From Diplosphaera chodatii (taxonomy: Eukaryota > Chlorophyta > Trebouxiophyceae > Prasiolales > Stichococcaceae): 64,000 nucleotides of DNA. Positions 1 to 11,688 of this stretch are shown piece after piece. The stretch's first letter is position 1. Every line of letters starts with the position of its first letter. The notes under the pieces were generated by a model. The model ran no database searches, was not told where the DNA came from, and saw nothing but the letters and a program-made list of their open reading frames with translations. The DNA lies in the NCBI GenBank assembly GCA_032358165.1, contig JAALGY010000034.1, positions 434,001 to 498,000 on the forward strand, given 5' to 3'. The position numbers were made by a program, and so were the translations under genes.

Positions 1-3000
1 ACAAAATAGATCTGGTACTGCTTTGTGTATATTTTGCACAACATGACCACCTGGTCGCCACCAATGTTGACTTTGATGTTGGGCGTGCCGCCGCCAGCCT
101 TGCGGACGCTGAACGCCAGCGACAGCATGTCCTGGAAGCCGCCCGGTGCGCCCTGGAACGAGATGGCGCCGCCGGCGTTGACGTTGGCGCATTTGGCGGT
201 GCTGCCAGTTGGGCCATCTGCAGGCATGCAGGCATATCGTTGTCAGGTTGACATATATTAATCATGACCATAGCTGCACGGTTGGTGCTGCTTGCCCTGA
301 CAGCGCAAACAATCACACAGCGAGCGCTGCTTTTGGCAGAGATGTGTGCAGCTATACACATCTTGTGGTCATGTGCTAGTATCGTAACCCACTCATCGAT
401 GGTGAGCCATTGACATTGTAGGAGGCGTCGCTCCAGCCAGACTGGGTGCCGCCGCTGCTGTAGATTGGCAGTGTGCCACCTTGGGTGCCCTCCCCCATCA
501 TATCGCCTAGGTACTCGCCTGCAAACGTGCGTCGTCGAGTTCAGCGTGAACGCTAACTAGCAGCATGATGCACATGCAACTATGTATCGTCGAAGCTGTG
601 AATGCATGCAAAAGATGAGAAATCATGCTGCCAGGGCACGTCACTGGAGCCAGACCACCCTACACAGATGAAGTTGGCTTGCCTGGAGTGTTGGCAGGCG
701 CAGAGACCCGTGGTGCGGGTGACAAGGCTGGCTGCACAGGTGGGGAGGGGCTCGGTTTTGATTTTGCGGGTGGCGATCGTTGCTGCTGTGGTGCATTGTA
801 CGGTGGTGAGGGAGACGCTGCAGTGGCCGTGGCACTGGCGCTCTTGCCGGGCTGCTTGCCCGATGGCGACGACACATTGAAGGGGGCAGTCACCTGCCGG
901 CAAGTGATGAAGAGGCATGACTATGGTTCTGCATCACAGCCAGCAGCACTGTAGACGAAGAGCAAGGTGGGAATCACCTCTGGAGGGGGCGCTGGAAACC
1001 AAGTCTCATTGTTGTATGCGATTGGGTATTTCTTGGCCTGTGCGGTGTTCAGCACTGCCGCAATCAGACGGCCAGACAGCTAGGCCAGTCAGCAGCATTT
1101 CTGATGCATATGAGCTTGCTATAAATGGCAGGTTTGCACCAGTTCAGCTCACATTTGGGTAGCCCGGAGGAAACCCAACGGGGCCCAGGTCATTTGCAGG
1201 CACGAAATCGCAAGGGACCTGCAGCAAGCACCAGACCAGTGCACACGAGTTACCGGCAGATCAGACGTTTGTATATGCCGTCATGCAGGCACTGACAAGC
1301 AGGACAAGCTCGAAGTTCCACTCGTCCAAACTGGGACCCACCTCCCGATAATTCAAGCCAATTACACCCCACGTTGGATTGGCAAGCTGCAGAGTTCGAA
1401 GGTGGCTGAGCTTAGGCAAGCAGATTTGCAGCTAGAGAAGCACGGGATGTATGTGAGATGCTGTCAGCCACGGCCGAGGCCTAGTGGAATTCACCTTGAG
1501 CATTGCCCAGTAGGAGGCATCAAAGTGCCTGCGTCCACAAGGAAAACCTGGTCATGGAGCGGTGGACACACAGCCTAATGCGGACTTGCCATGCAGAACC
1601 TTTGATGTGTTGACTGATAGGGGGGCGTACGTCATATCTCCACAGCACCACCTGCATGCACGTGCAGCAACCAACTTGCAGATGCTGGTAATGCTTCAAC
1701 CCTGCAGTGTGAACATAGAGCTACAAGGAAGCCTGCTTCCGTCCTGGTGTGTCGTACCGTTTGTTTGAGACCGCATTCTGAGGGTAGTTGCAAGGCTACG
1801 AGAGGAGAACACAATTACTCATTTGGATGGTGGCACTGACAGCTAGCACCGCTCCAGATACAACTCAGCATTCATTCGTTCTGTTACTACCACACTCACG
1901 CATGTGTCCACGATTCGCATGATAAGCGAACCGGTGGTGTCGTAGCACACATTGCTGCAAGGAGGAAAACACCACAATTGGTACAAAACTATCGATATTG
2001 GACAATGAACAACAGCGACAGGTGACTGGGAGAGCTGGGCGGCAGTGTGAAGGCCGCAGTTACACAACACCCATGAATCTAGCTGCAAATGACACACCTG
2101 CGGTCGATGGTCGCATTGTAGTTGTCCTTGAAGACCATGTTAGCGCAGCGGATCTCGTAGCAGCGCCTGCAGGGCAGCAGCTTGCAGGCTCCGCATGCAT
2201 GGCACTGTGCAGTACAGTACCAGGCTTAGGAACCAGATGTGCATTATTGCTCACCCGCAGCTGCCTGCATAATCCTGCAGCGCACCACCAAGCTGGTTGC
2301 TGACAAGCAGTTTCTGGAATGCATTCTGAGCGGAGGGATGTCATTTGTCACTTGCTACAATGCGGCACTCCATACTGAGATGCAGGGTGGCACCAGCAGA
2401 TGGCAGGCTGCTCACTGGGTTGACATCGCTGATGGCCATGGCCTGCAGTCGAGGTTGCGGGGCCGTCAGCAGTTTAGCTCGACATTACGAAGTGTGCACA
2501 CTTATGCAGACAGCACTTAGGAGGCAACATCAACCATCCAGACTTTCAGATCACCTGCAGTCCACGCCCACCGTTTGCATTGGGGTCGATCTTCCTATGG
2601 AGAGAACAGAGGAAGATGTTCATGGGCTGGACCCACTGCTGATCATCTGCATCGATGCTGTGCAAGAGACACAGCAACAGCGCATTGACGCGACCGCGCC
2701 ATCCTAGAATGCTAGTCGGGTCACCCATAGTGGCAGGCCGAGTTGTCGATGTTCATGTTGTCTGCAGGTGGGAAGCGTGTACAATGGTTGGGAACCCGCG
2801 GGGTGAATACTGCAGGACAATGCAACCACGAAACCCAGCATGTATGACTGGCAGGAAGAGTACAGAACATGTAGCGCACCATGGTTGTATGCAAACGTAG
2901 CTCTGGCAACCTGTATCACGCAGAAACGCTGTGAATACTGAGCGCATGCCAAGGTAGAATGTCCCCAGGAGTCGAGCATCAGACACATGTGCGGGCGGCG

Positions 3001-3449
3001 CCGCGACGGCGCACCCTCCATTCGCTGATGGGCGTGTGGTCTTGGGCCTGGAACTGGTTTGAGTGTCTGTTGGGCCAGGACGAGTCCTGCAAGTCGAAGG
3101 CAGAAGGATTGAGGCTGGGGTTGTCACTGCGTGGTGGACAGCTTTGACAGCCTGTTACCGGGCGTTAATGCATTACCGCGAATTCGTCATAGCGAAGGCT
3201 CCGAGCAGACCTGCGGTCAGCATAACACACATCATCATAGAGTGGCATATATATGTCCATCTGCACTCCCAGTCGGACCTGACAGACTCGGGATCTGCCA
3301 AAAGGACGCTGGTCCCGGCATGCCATTAGGGCTCACAGTCCGTCGGTCTGTGATGACAGCTGATATTCGCCTCACCGTGCATCAGTTGGGGCCCATGCAG
3401 CAGCCAGGAGCACCAGGATTGCAGCCGCAGATCCCAGTTTGGGTGCCAT
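1..3449 (-). CDS. Secreted expansin with Pro-rich linker and C-terminal beta-sandwich module (3' end beyond window)
   Basis: Likely loosens wall polysaccharide outside the cell. Spliced exons (minus): 3376-3449 (signal peptide, starts MAPKLGSAAAILVLL), 2950-3086, 2725-2761, 2555-2594, 2416-2442, 2255-2274, 2098-2166, 1900-1954, 1758-1795, 1631-1651, 1495-1528, 1342-1386, 1153-1218, 978-1037; then roughly 665-893, 400-513 and 25-225. Phases agree from 3449 to 978. The joined product carries the expansin double-psi barrel signature: DYAGSCGRCYEIRC, IVDTCPCNYP, SNKRWCCGDMTHFD, then GVIGLNYREVPC. The HFD aspartate is present. After the barrel come a P/S-rich linker (about 665-893) and a beta-rich segment with YSSGGTQSGWSD and AGGAISFQG, possibly carbohydrate-binding (inference). 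Joins in the linker and C-terminal part are not resolved. It is divergent from the expansin-fasciclin gene. Confidence 0.85.
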
Positions 3450-4542
3450 CCTTACCTGCGTCAGTCCTAACAAGTGTGTCCTCTGCCCTACTTCGAAAGC
3501 CGATGCAGTCACACGGAACGACTGATGGCGGGATAAACAGCGGCTGATTTGAACGGTGCTAGCAATGCTATTGCGAGCTGCAAGAGTCCACTAGAGCATG
3601 CAGCAGCGCGGCACCAGGCCTTCACTCGGTGACAGTGACGTGCGCGCAAGACAGTCAATGGCGCCAGCAGTTGCAATGCGCAGGTGACTCTAGAAATGAG
3701 GAGGTTGGGCACTTTTTAGGACATGTGAGGAAGAGACGACATGGTGTGCCGTGCATATTGGGGAATCGGGCGGACGGTTCTGCTGCAGCGGTCCGCAGTC
3801 TGACCAGCACGATGCCCTCGCGTGCTGCAGATGGCGAGGCCCCTGGACGTACAGCATTTCACAAATTGCTCTGGGTTGCCCAGGTGTGTGTGAACTGCAC
3901 ACGACCCGCAGAGCCAATTGCAGCATGCACTCGGCTAAAGTTGCAGCAAACCTCGCAGAATCAGCGTTTGACACGTAGCCTGAGTGTTACTGGCTTATGT
4001 TGGGACTTTGGAAACGTCGTCTACACGTCAGAGGCTGCACAGCGGGTGAGATCGCCGAGGTCCTTTCTTGGATTGGTCCCAGGGTCACCTCGTTACAGCG
4101 CACGTGCGTGCAGGAAGTACCTCTCAGGCACCCCAGCTAACCTGCGCTGCAAGCAGCATAGCCTGCTGCAGGGCGATGGCTGGCTTACAGCACACATCCT
4201 GAGGATCTGGATCCTGGAACATGCACAGACGGTTCTGGCCTGCAGGAGCTATCGCTTGATGAGGCATGTGCAGCTGTCACATGAGGACGTAGCATTGCAG
4301 CAGTGCATCCAGGCTCTTAGCTTCCTGCTGCACTCCGCCCTCTGTGACAGTTCTGATACAAAACTAAGCAGTGTGCCATACATGTAAGAGCCGTGGTCAC
4401 TGACAGCACATGATGCAGCAGACGACGCCCATGTTTGGGGCAACGTAGGATCACTCCCAAGCAGCACATGTCCTGTGCTTGATCAGCTGCTGAGCACCAC
4501 AATAACAGCAGCGGCGGCAGGGGCAACTTTGCAGGGAGGGAC
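3450..4542. promoter_or_regulatory. Divergent intergenic region between two expansin genes
   Basis: About 1.1 kb separates the starts of two divergently transcribed wall-protein genes, so it should hold both promoters. I recognise no specific motif. It contains a plus-strand open frame (3629-4387) described separately. Confidence 0.4.
3629..4387 (+). CDS. Unrecognised 252-codon open frame, doubtful
   Basis: A stop-free plus-strand frame begins with MTVTCAQDSQWRQQ and ends KLSSVPYM. No domain, signal peptide or membrane segment is recognised, and composition looks like neighbouring noncoding DNA. It is unusually long for intergenic sequence here, which is the only reason to list it. It could be an orphan gene, a 5' exon region of the downstream expansin gene, or chance. 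Confidence 0.15.
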   Translation: MTVTCAQDSQWRQQLQCAGDSRNEEVGHFLGHVRKRRHGVPCILGNRADGSAAAVRSLTSTMPSRAADGEAPGRTAFHKLLWVAQVCVNCTRPAEPIAACTRLKLQQTSQNQRLTRSLSVTGLCWDFGNVVYTSEAAQRVRSPRSFLGLVPGSPRYSARACRKYLSGTPANLRCKQHSLLQGDGWLTAHILRIWILEHAQTVLACRSYRLMRHVQLSHEDVALQQCIQALSFLLHSALCDSSDTKLSSVPYM

Positions 4543-7500
4543 ATGGCACCGTCTGCACAAATCGCAACAGCAGTGCTGTTGTGTTGCGGCTTGATTGTCC
4601 TGCCACTTGGCAGCTGTCAGCCAGCAGCCGGAAGGCAGCCCACTGCGGTGCTGCCAACACGTGCGTCGGCAGCGGCACCTGCAGCAGCACCCACAGGCAG
4701 GGTGCCAGCGGCGCCCACTGCTGGCGCCGGCACCTACGGCGGAACACCAACGCCAATGATGGCAAGGGCTGGTGCAGGCCCCAGCCCGGCAGCCTTTGGC
4801 CCTCCAGCACCCAAAGCACCGGCTGTGCTGGGGCCAGTCGTCGCGGGATCTGCCAGCCAGTATGGCGGTCCCCAGGCGAGTTGCAGCACATGGGCTGCCG
4901 GTGCAGAGCGGCACCTGACCCTGCGCATACGGCTGCAAGCGATCGACTTGAGAACCGACCCTCATTTGTCCGACTGCTGCCTGCAGGATGGACAGGATCC
5001 CACACAGGCGTCCGGTGGCCTGTTGGTGAGTGCCGTGCACCCTGCCTTTTGCAGCTTGCACATTGTATGACGCTGATGTAGCAGAGCGCAGCAGCGCACG
5101 CTTAGCTCTTCTCTGATGACGCGCAGAATGGGGAATGCGGGTATGGCTTGCTGCCTCAACCCACACAGTTTCCCTTTTGGGGTGCAGCAGGCATCTCGGC
5201 AAAGAACCCTTTGACATTGGTAGGCCAGCAACATGGACGCACTTGCTATCGATTGCAAGCTGATGTGCTTCGCTGAGAGCGGAGAGGTATACCACCCATT
5301 GCGACTCAAGTATATCGAGTGTATCTGGGCACCTGCAGGTGCACGGCCACCATGAGGAGAATCTGTTGTGTGCCTGCATTGCAGACCGCAAAGTCGCCCC
5401 AGGATGGCTGTGGCGTTTGTGTGCAGGTGGTATGCAGCCAGCCGGTGAGTGTACAGCATGGCTTCATGCACCCTCAATACGTCGAAAGTCTGCAGTGTGC
5501 TCATCAAGTGTCATGCTCACGACCGCTGGCATGCCGCAAAAGCACCGGCCCTGCAACCTGTGCGACGTCAGTCACCGGACCAAGCGGATCATGTTGAGCT
5601 GTCTTGCCCCTGCAGGGCGACTGTCCAGCAAATGCAAAGCCTACGGTGGTCCAGATCACAGATGCATGCACCACATGCGCCCCGACACAGCTGAACATCC
5701 ACTACACGGCCTTCAAGCAGTACATTGCTGACCCTGCACTGGGCACAGTGGGCGTACAGTACAGGCAGGTGAACACCATTGTTGATGAAGCACCTTCGTT
5801 TCTGCTATGCGTCCCAATATGTGGCATCGATGAGCAGCATAAAAGCAGGGCCTCACAGTCCTGCATGCCTACAGAGCTGGATTTCAGGTGCTATTACATC
5901 ACATACACACAGCCGGCGGCCTCTGGTATCATGCAGGTCGAGTGCCAGCCGTCAGGTCCCATCATCCTTCGCATTGCCTCCTACCGGCCATCAGCAGGTG
6001 CACTGCATGCAGCATGATCGTGTGAGACCGCCACAGCCGCATCATGACAACTTCATTGCAGCTGAAGCAGACAACATGCAGGCGGCTCCTCAGTCTGGCG
6101 CTGACAAACGTGGCGGGGCAGGGGGCCATAAAGCTGGTCGAGCTGCGCTCTTCGCCCTACGGGGTACAGTACTCCTTGGATGCAATACCAGCAGTCCATC
6201 TTGCACGGCTGCTGAAACCCCAGCCCTTGCAGCAGCATGCAATCCAGGGTGCTCAGGAGTTGTTGCACCTCTGCATGGCAGGATGGTCGCGTGAGAAAGT
6301 GCATATGCGAAAGAGCTGCTGCACTGACGCAGGCTGCTGTCGTGTCATGGCGCAGGGTTCTGAGGCCATCAGTGCAGCCACTAGAGCGGACAGCTGGCTG
6401 CCTCTCCGCAATGCATATGGTGATCATACCGCACACAACGTGACGGCCTGTTCGGCCACATATGTTCTGGAACGCATATTGTGACCATGCCATGGGATCC
6501 AGAGCGAGCCTGCAACACTGCATGGGCCATGTCGTTACTATTGGAGCAGGTGGAACATGGCAGCTGGCGGGTCTGCCGCCACCCCCCTAGGACCTGCGCA
6601 TTACCTCCGCCTCCAAACCAGAGGTGCTCATTGCCAGGTGATTACTGGACTACAGCACAGTAACCCTGACCTGCACGCAAAATATCTCAACTGCACCCAT
6701 GCACGATCGCGGTCAAGATTGATGAGGCCTCAGGAGTGACCACAATGTCTGAGAGACGGCAGCACTGTTGCTCATACAGGAATGCGGTGCCAGCAACAGC
6801 CACCAACCCGAATGGCAAGGAGTTCAGCACGCAGGTGCAGTTCAGCACAGCCAGCACGCCGGCAGCATTTGGGCAGCCGGGCTCGACGCTGGCGCCGGCG
6901 CCAGTCGCAGAGAACACTGGCTACAATGGCAGCGCTCCGTCCAGCTCCGCAGGTGTGCAGCACCGACCATCATCAAGGAGTTATATTTTGTTCAGGCAGG
7001 CACGGTGGTGCTCGGTAATGTGAGCTGCTCGTGGGTACTTCCATTATCTGGTAGACCATGGGTTGTCAGGCTTGTGCCATGATGACGGTATCATGAAAGT
7101 AAATATGAATGGGACCCGGAGCACCAGCAGACGCAGCCAGCGACAGGATGCTATCCCAGCCGAGCCACACGACCTCTTTCTGAACCAGATGTCCTCTGTG
7201 GTTCCTTGCTGACTGACGCTTGCACCCACCCTGCAGTGGCGCCGGCGGTGCAGCCGGTGCCAGGGTGCAGCCCCACAGTGTACGACTTCCTGCAGCGGCA
7301 GCCGGGAGCTGCCACCTTCCTGCGGCTGGCAGCACAAGCAGGTGTGCAAAAACGCTGCTGCACACTCAAGATCGTTGGTCTTGCGCGCTGCTCACAAGCT
7401 GCATAGAAGCATTGTCATCCGCATCCAGTGCATAGGCGCACGCCACTGGGTGGAAGTGCCTTCAGATGAGCTGGACGATGCGTGCGCAGTGTGCTGACAT

Positions 7501-8519
7501 TCAGTTCGTTGCCCAGCGGTGCACGCCCTGGGTCAACCGACGAAGCACCAGAACCTGCCTGTCACTTGTGCACAGGCATCCTGCCGACGCTCAGGGACCC
7601 TGACGTGCAGCTGACCGTGCTGGTGCCCACCGACAGCGCATTCGCTGGGACGCCCCCACAGCGGCTGAACACCAGCAACCCCGACACCCTGCAAACGGTG
7701 TGCAAAGCCTGATCCGCTTCTGATCCCAGATTTCAGCAGTGCCCGAGCGCTTGAGGGACAGCTTTTGCACGCATATTGCGAGCCAATGACATCGTGTTAC
7801 CTGACATGCTGGACCAGCGCTGCCGGGTGCAGGTGCTGTTGTTCCACATCATCACCAGTCAGCTGCTGTCATCAGATGTCCGTGCGGACGACGGCGGACC
7901 CGTCCTCCCTGAAGACATGGTGCGCTCCATTGCAAAAAGACTCTGCTGTGTTCGGCTCTCTTGGACTCTGGTTTGTATGTTACACCAGCGGGCATACAGG
8001 CGCTCAGACATGACGGTCACTCGGTCCGCACCCATTGCCTGGTCAGCGCCATGCACTTGGCCTGCCTTACATAGTGTGGACACGTACCACAGCTGGTGTG
8101 CACCTTGTGCATCAAGTGAGCGCTTTTTGGCTGTCCTTCTATCCTAGCCTCCATCCCAGAGTCAGAGCCGAGTGCTGGTTCACTACACTGTAGTGGCTGC
8201 AGGTCAATGGCGGGTCGAGCGCCATGGTGGACACCGTCAATGGTGCGTCCCTGACGGCGTCGCCGGCGGGGGGCGGCGCGCTGCTGTTCCGGGGCCGCCA
8301 GAGCGCCGCCACGACAGTCCGCACAGACTTGAAGACCTGCAACAGCGTCGTTGACTTCATCAATCAGGTTGATACTGTGCGGGGCCTGGAGAATACGGGC
8401 TGCCCTGGCGCTTCAGCTCGAGCCAACCGGGGTGAACTGAGTTTACAGCACAGTCAATGCCTTTCTTGGCTGCCACTTAAGAGTCGGTATGCTTTTGGCC
8501 GCAGGTGCTCATCCCGTAG
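4543..8519 (+). CDS. Expansin-like and fasciclin (FAS1) fusion, secreted; possibly decaying
   Basis: The start MAPSAQIATAVLLCCGL is a signal peptide, followed by an Ala/Pro-rich segment. Expansin exons include 5385-5444 (CGVCVQVVCSQP), 5616-5768 (VVQITDACTTCAP to VGVQYRQ), about 5937-5995, about 6061-6165 (LTNVAGQGAIKLVELR), 6356-6419 (DSWLPLRNAYG) and a C-terminal beta strand ending GKEFSTQVQFS. The usual HFD motif reads NIHYT here. The frame then runs through an AP-rich linker (exon ending near 6953) into FAS1 exons 7237-7341 (TVYDFLQRQPGAATFLRL), 7576-7697 (LTVLVPTDSAF), about 7755-7919 (VLLFHIITSQLL), 8213-8368 and 8505-8519 (VLIP stop). Splice phases across the expansin-FAS1 joint are consistent. 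An in-frame TAG at 6588 and two apparent +1 shifts (near 6081 and 7764) suggest pseudogenisation or sequence error. Role inferred: wall binding and adhesion. Confidence 0.75.
7237..8519 (+). other. FAS1 (fasciclin) domain region of the fusion gene
   Basis: Exons encode the FAS1 H1 box (LTVLVPTDSAF), an H2-like FHIITSQ segment and the closing strand ending VLIP. FAS1 domains mediate adhesion in extracellular matrices. One domain appears complete apart from an apparent extra T in the run at 7763-7766. Confidence 0.75.
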
Positions 8520-8685
8520 GGCAGAATCTAGGCCGCTGCCATGTGGATAGTGGTAAGGGCGCAGCTGCAGGTCTGTATAGCGAACAGCCAAAGGAACAAA
8601 AATGCCTATGTCCATCGACGCACCATAGAGTGCATGTACATCAATGTCTGCCGAACAGCAGTTGCTGCAAGCGGTTTTGAATGGT

Positions 8686-8690
8686 TGTAA
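8686..8690 (+). terminator. TGTAA polyadenylation signal
   Basis: TGTAA, the usual green-algal polyadenylation signal, lies about 170 bp after the stop of the expansin-FAS1 gene and before the convergent TMEM70-like gene. Confidence 0.4.
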
Positions 8691-8901
8691 TCTTGTTGCT
8701 GGAACAGTGAGCGTGGTCAGAAGATTACTTAACGCTTAGTATTGTGAGCACTACTATTGCCTGCTATACGCTGCCTGTACAAATACAGCTTTCCGGCACA
8801 GAACCATGCTTGTCTCGGCGATAATGAGCCACGACGTTCGCGACAAGAACATGCGAAGATGTTCAGACAACACCAATGGGATCACTGCGGGTCCACCGCT
8901 G

Positions 8902-10653
8902 CTAGCGCTGAGGCTTCAGCTCGGGCTGCACCATGTCGGCGGCCTGGTCCGCCTGCTTCCTGGCCGCTTCGTCTGCAGCTGGCTCCGGCGGCGCCGTGGG
9001 TGCCTCGGCCTCTTTGGGCACCTCCTCGTCTGCCCGCGGCGCATTTGCCTCTGCCTCCGCCCGCCGCTGGTCAGGGCTGTTCGGCTCCGGCGCCAATGGC
9101 TGCGCAGCGGCTGCGTCTGGCGCCGCTGTGGCGGGTGCGTCTGCTGCAGGGCTGGTTGCCGGCGGGGCGTCTGGATCCGCGATGTTCAGGCGGTCATACA
9201 GCTCCTGGTTGCCCAGATGGTCCGCGTCCAGGTAGTAGTAGGAGTTGCGCACCTGGGCAAGAGAAGTCATGCACCTCAAGCCACGGATGTTGACCTGCAA
9301 ACTGCACGGCAGCGCAGACGGCTACATATGCCGCGCCGCTGACTGCTGCTTGCAGGACCAGGAAGACAGCCCTGCGCGCCTGGAGCTGCAGCCCAGATGT
9401 CGCAGGGAAACTCATCAACACAGTTCAGCCATGATTCTAAAGATGCTGCCAGGAACATTCATTTGCAACCTGTTTGCCTCATCCCCAGCTGCGCACCTTG
9501 AAGGTGGACTGCGGGCGCATCGTGTCCGCGTACTGCGCCTCGCTGATGTCGAAGTGGGTCACCACGGGGCGCGCCAGGATGTCCAGCCGGCTGGCCTCGA
9601 TCCAGCCGTTGCCGGGGTCGTACCGCAAGCGGTGCACGTACGGCGACACGAACCAGTGCAGCAGCCCTGCGTCGCAAATGCGAGAAGCATCGCCTCCAAC
9701 TTCCGCTATGTGTTGGTATGAGTGCACTGAACAAGAGTTCCAAGGACGCACCAAATTGGAGCCTTGGCTCCACATTTCATCATCAGCGCTTCGTGCCAGG
9801 ACTGCGTGCAATCTGCACCGCATTTCCTTGCATGCAATCGATTCCCAGAGCTGGCTCACCTGTGGTGAAGGCGCCGAAGGAGGCGAGCATGCCAGCGATT
9901 GCAACCTTTCCGCCGACCGTGGCGGTGGATCCGGGGTCCAGGCCCACAATGATGGGCGCCGCTGCCACGCTGACGATGCAGCTGAACAGGCTCAGCTTCT
10001 GCAATGTGGCAGCTCCATATCAGGAATGCGCTCCATCCCAAGCCTTGGTTAGCAAGCACGAAGCAGCCGCTGACAAATATGACATGCAGACCTGACGAGA
10101 GCGACGAGCTTGCCAGGGCGCAGCTGGCATCTCTGTCATGTTATGGGGATGGCAAGACTACAGGATGTGATCTCATCAAGCCCACCTTCAGGCGGCGCAC
10201 GGTGGTTGAGAGCGGCGCCCGGTACTCGAAGCAGCCGTCATCGTCCCACCAGGCATTGGCGCCCGCCGTCGTGGCGCCAGCCGGCTGCTCTGGGTGCTTG
10301 GCACCAACCCCAGACTGCTGTGCGCCGGCGGCAACCTGGTTTGCACTGCCGCTGCCACTGCTGCCGTCTTCATGCAGCACGGCGGCTGCAGATGTTGAGA
10401 AGCTTGCCGCTGTCACACCGGCCATAAGCTGCTGGTTTCGCCCGAGCAGCGAGCTGCTGCCTGGGATATGCATGGGCTGATGGTCCAGGCTGGCGAGATG
10501 CGGCCTGGCAGCAAAGCTTGCCAGGCTGACAAGTACGGCCGCTGGCTGTCGGTGCATGCCAAGCTGCTGCCCATGCAGTCGCTCATGCGCCTCTGTGCTG
10601 TTGGCATTGCCGCCTTCACCATCACGTGCACTTCCTGCGCGCCACAGTGACAT
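8902..10653 (-). CDS. TMEM70/TMEM186-like mitochondrial inner-membrane protein
   Basis: Four exons are seen on the minus strand. The first (to about 10190) holds a basic, Ala-rich leader that looks mitochondrial and ends FEYRAPLSTTVRRLK. The next, about 9850-10000, reads KLSLFSCIVSV...PIIVGLD and contains two hydrophobic helices. The third, about 9498-9690, has GLLHWFVSPYVHRLRYD, typical of the TMEM70/TMEM186/TMEM223 family. The last, 8902-9253, adds NSYYYLDADHLGNQELYDRL and a long Ala/Pro/Glu-rich acidic tail ending KPQR. Family members act in the inner membrane in assembly of respiratory complexes; that role here is inferred. The start is uncertain: in-frame Met codons lie at 10653 and 10557, and the latter begins a better presequence. 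The acidic tail is unusual for the family. Confidence 0.75.
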
Positions 10654-11688
10654 CTCGAATGACTCGCCGGTTTGTGTGTCATGCTAGACATTCTAGATGA
10701 ACTAGAACAGATCATGCATGGACCCGTCCTCGCGTTTAACAGCATGCATGTTCTTACAGACAACCCCCAATGCTTGCGGTGCATGCAGTGCGCAAGTCAA
10801 GGATTGCAGGTTTTGAGGATGCGCCATCACCTGAAGCAAATGGCCTGCTGTCGAACAGGGCCTGCATCTCAGCATTCGCCCATCGCTGCGAAGCTGCGGC
10901 CGGTGCGCTTTCGTGCCACAGCCTGGCCAGGGATCGCATGCGGCCTGCTGAGCTGAGCATCGTGCTGATTCCGGGCTGTTCGCTGCCAGAGGTAGTGGAT
11001 TGGCACCGTCGACAGGGCACACAGGTGCACAGGTACTGCTGACTGCCGAGGTGTTTCTCGAAGTTGGCCACTTTTCGTGGGACTCGGAGGAATGTGTCGC
11101 GTGAGGATAGCTCTGGTGGCACTTGCTAGATGAGAATGCGCTGGACTACGTATGTAACAAAGGGACATTGAGCAGCAGGCTGGTCGAGCGTGAGGTGCCA
11201 AAACCCTGACACGTCATCAAGGCTTTCGAAGCTGGCTGTCGCACGGCCGTAAGCCTGAAAGCAGCGTCTTGCGTCTATGCCAACGCTTTGTGCAGATCAA
11301 CGGCCACTGCATTGTATCCCGTCAAACAGCAGGAAGGTCCTTGGCCAGGCGGCAAACGCCTTGCCTGCAGACGTGCCGAAAGTGCGGCACACTCACATCC
11401 CTCAGCAAACGAAGGCGATGAGTGAGGTGTGCCAATAGCCAATGCAGTCTGCCTTGGTCGTGCAAGATACGCATGCACACCCATTATGAGGCGGCTTGGA
11501 TCCTGCAGCTAGGCAAATGGCCTGCTTTTGCTTGCAATCAACAACACAGGTTTCGCACCGCATCATGTAACACCCAGGAGTCCAAGCATGGTCAGCTCGG
11601 CACGGTTCAGGATCATCTGCTCGGACTGATCAGCACGTATTATTTGCACAGGTGAGCATCTGAAGCGCATTTCTGCGCGTCAGAAGTC
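10654..11688. other. Intergenic region, divergent promoters
   Basis: About 1 kb between the TMEM70-like start (minus) and the giant coiled-coil gene (plus). Several open frames on both strands lack recognisable domains or consistent splice context. I see no gene here. Confidence 0.4.

Noticed and set aside
4483..5391. 302-codon minus-strand open frame
   Set aside because: It lies antisense to the N-terminal exons of the expansin-fasciclin gene, whose signal peptide and conserved GECGYG motif are on the plus strand. The frame is a shadow of GC-rich coding DNA.
6588..6590. Reassigned TAG (Gln) genetic code
   Set aside because: An in-frame TAG would fit Gln, as in some ulvophyte algae, but TAG is used as a true stop in this same gene (8517-8519) and at 30693-30695 and 62155-62157.
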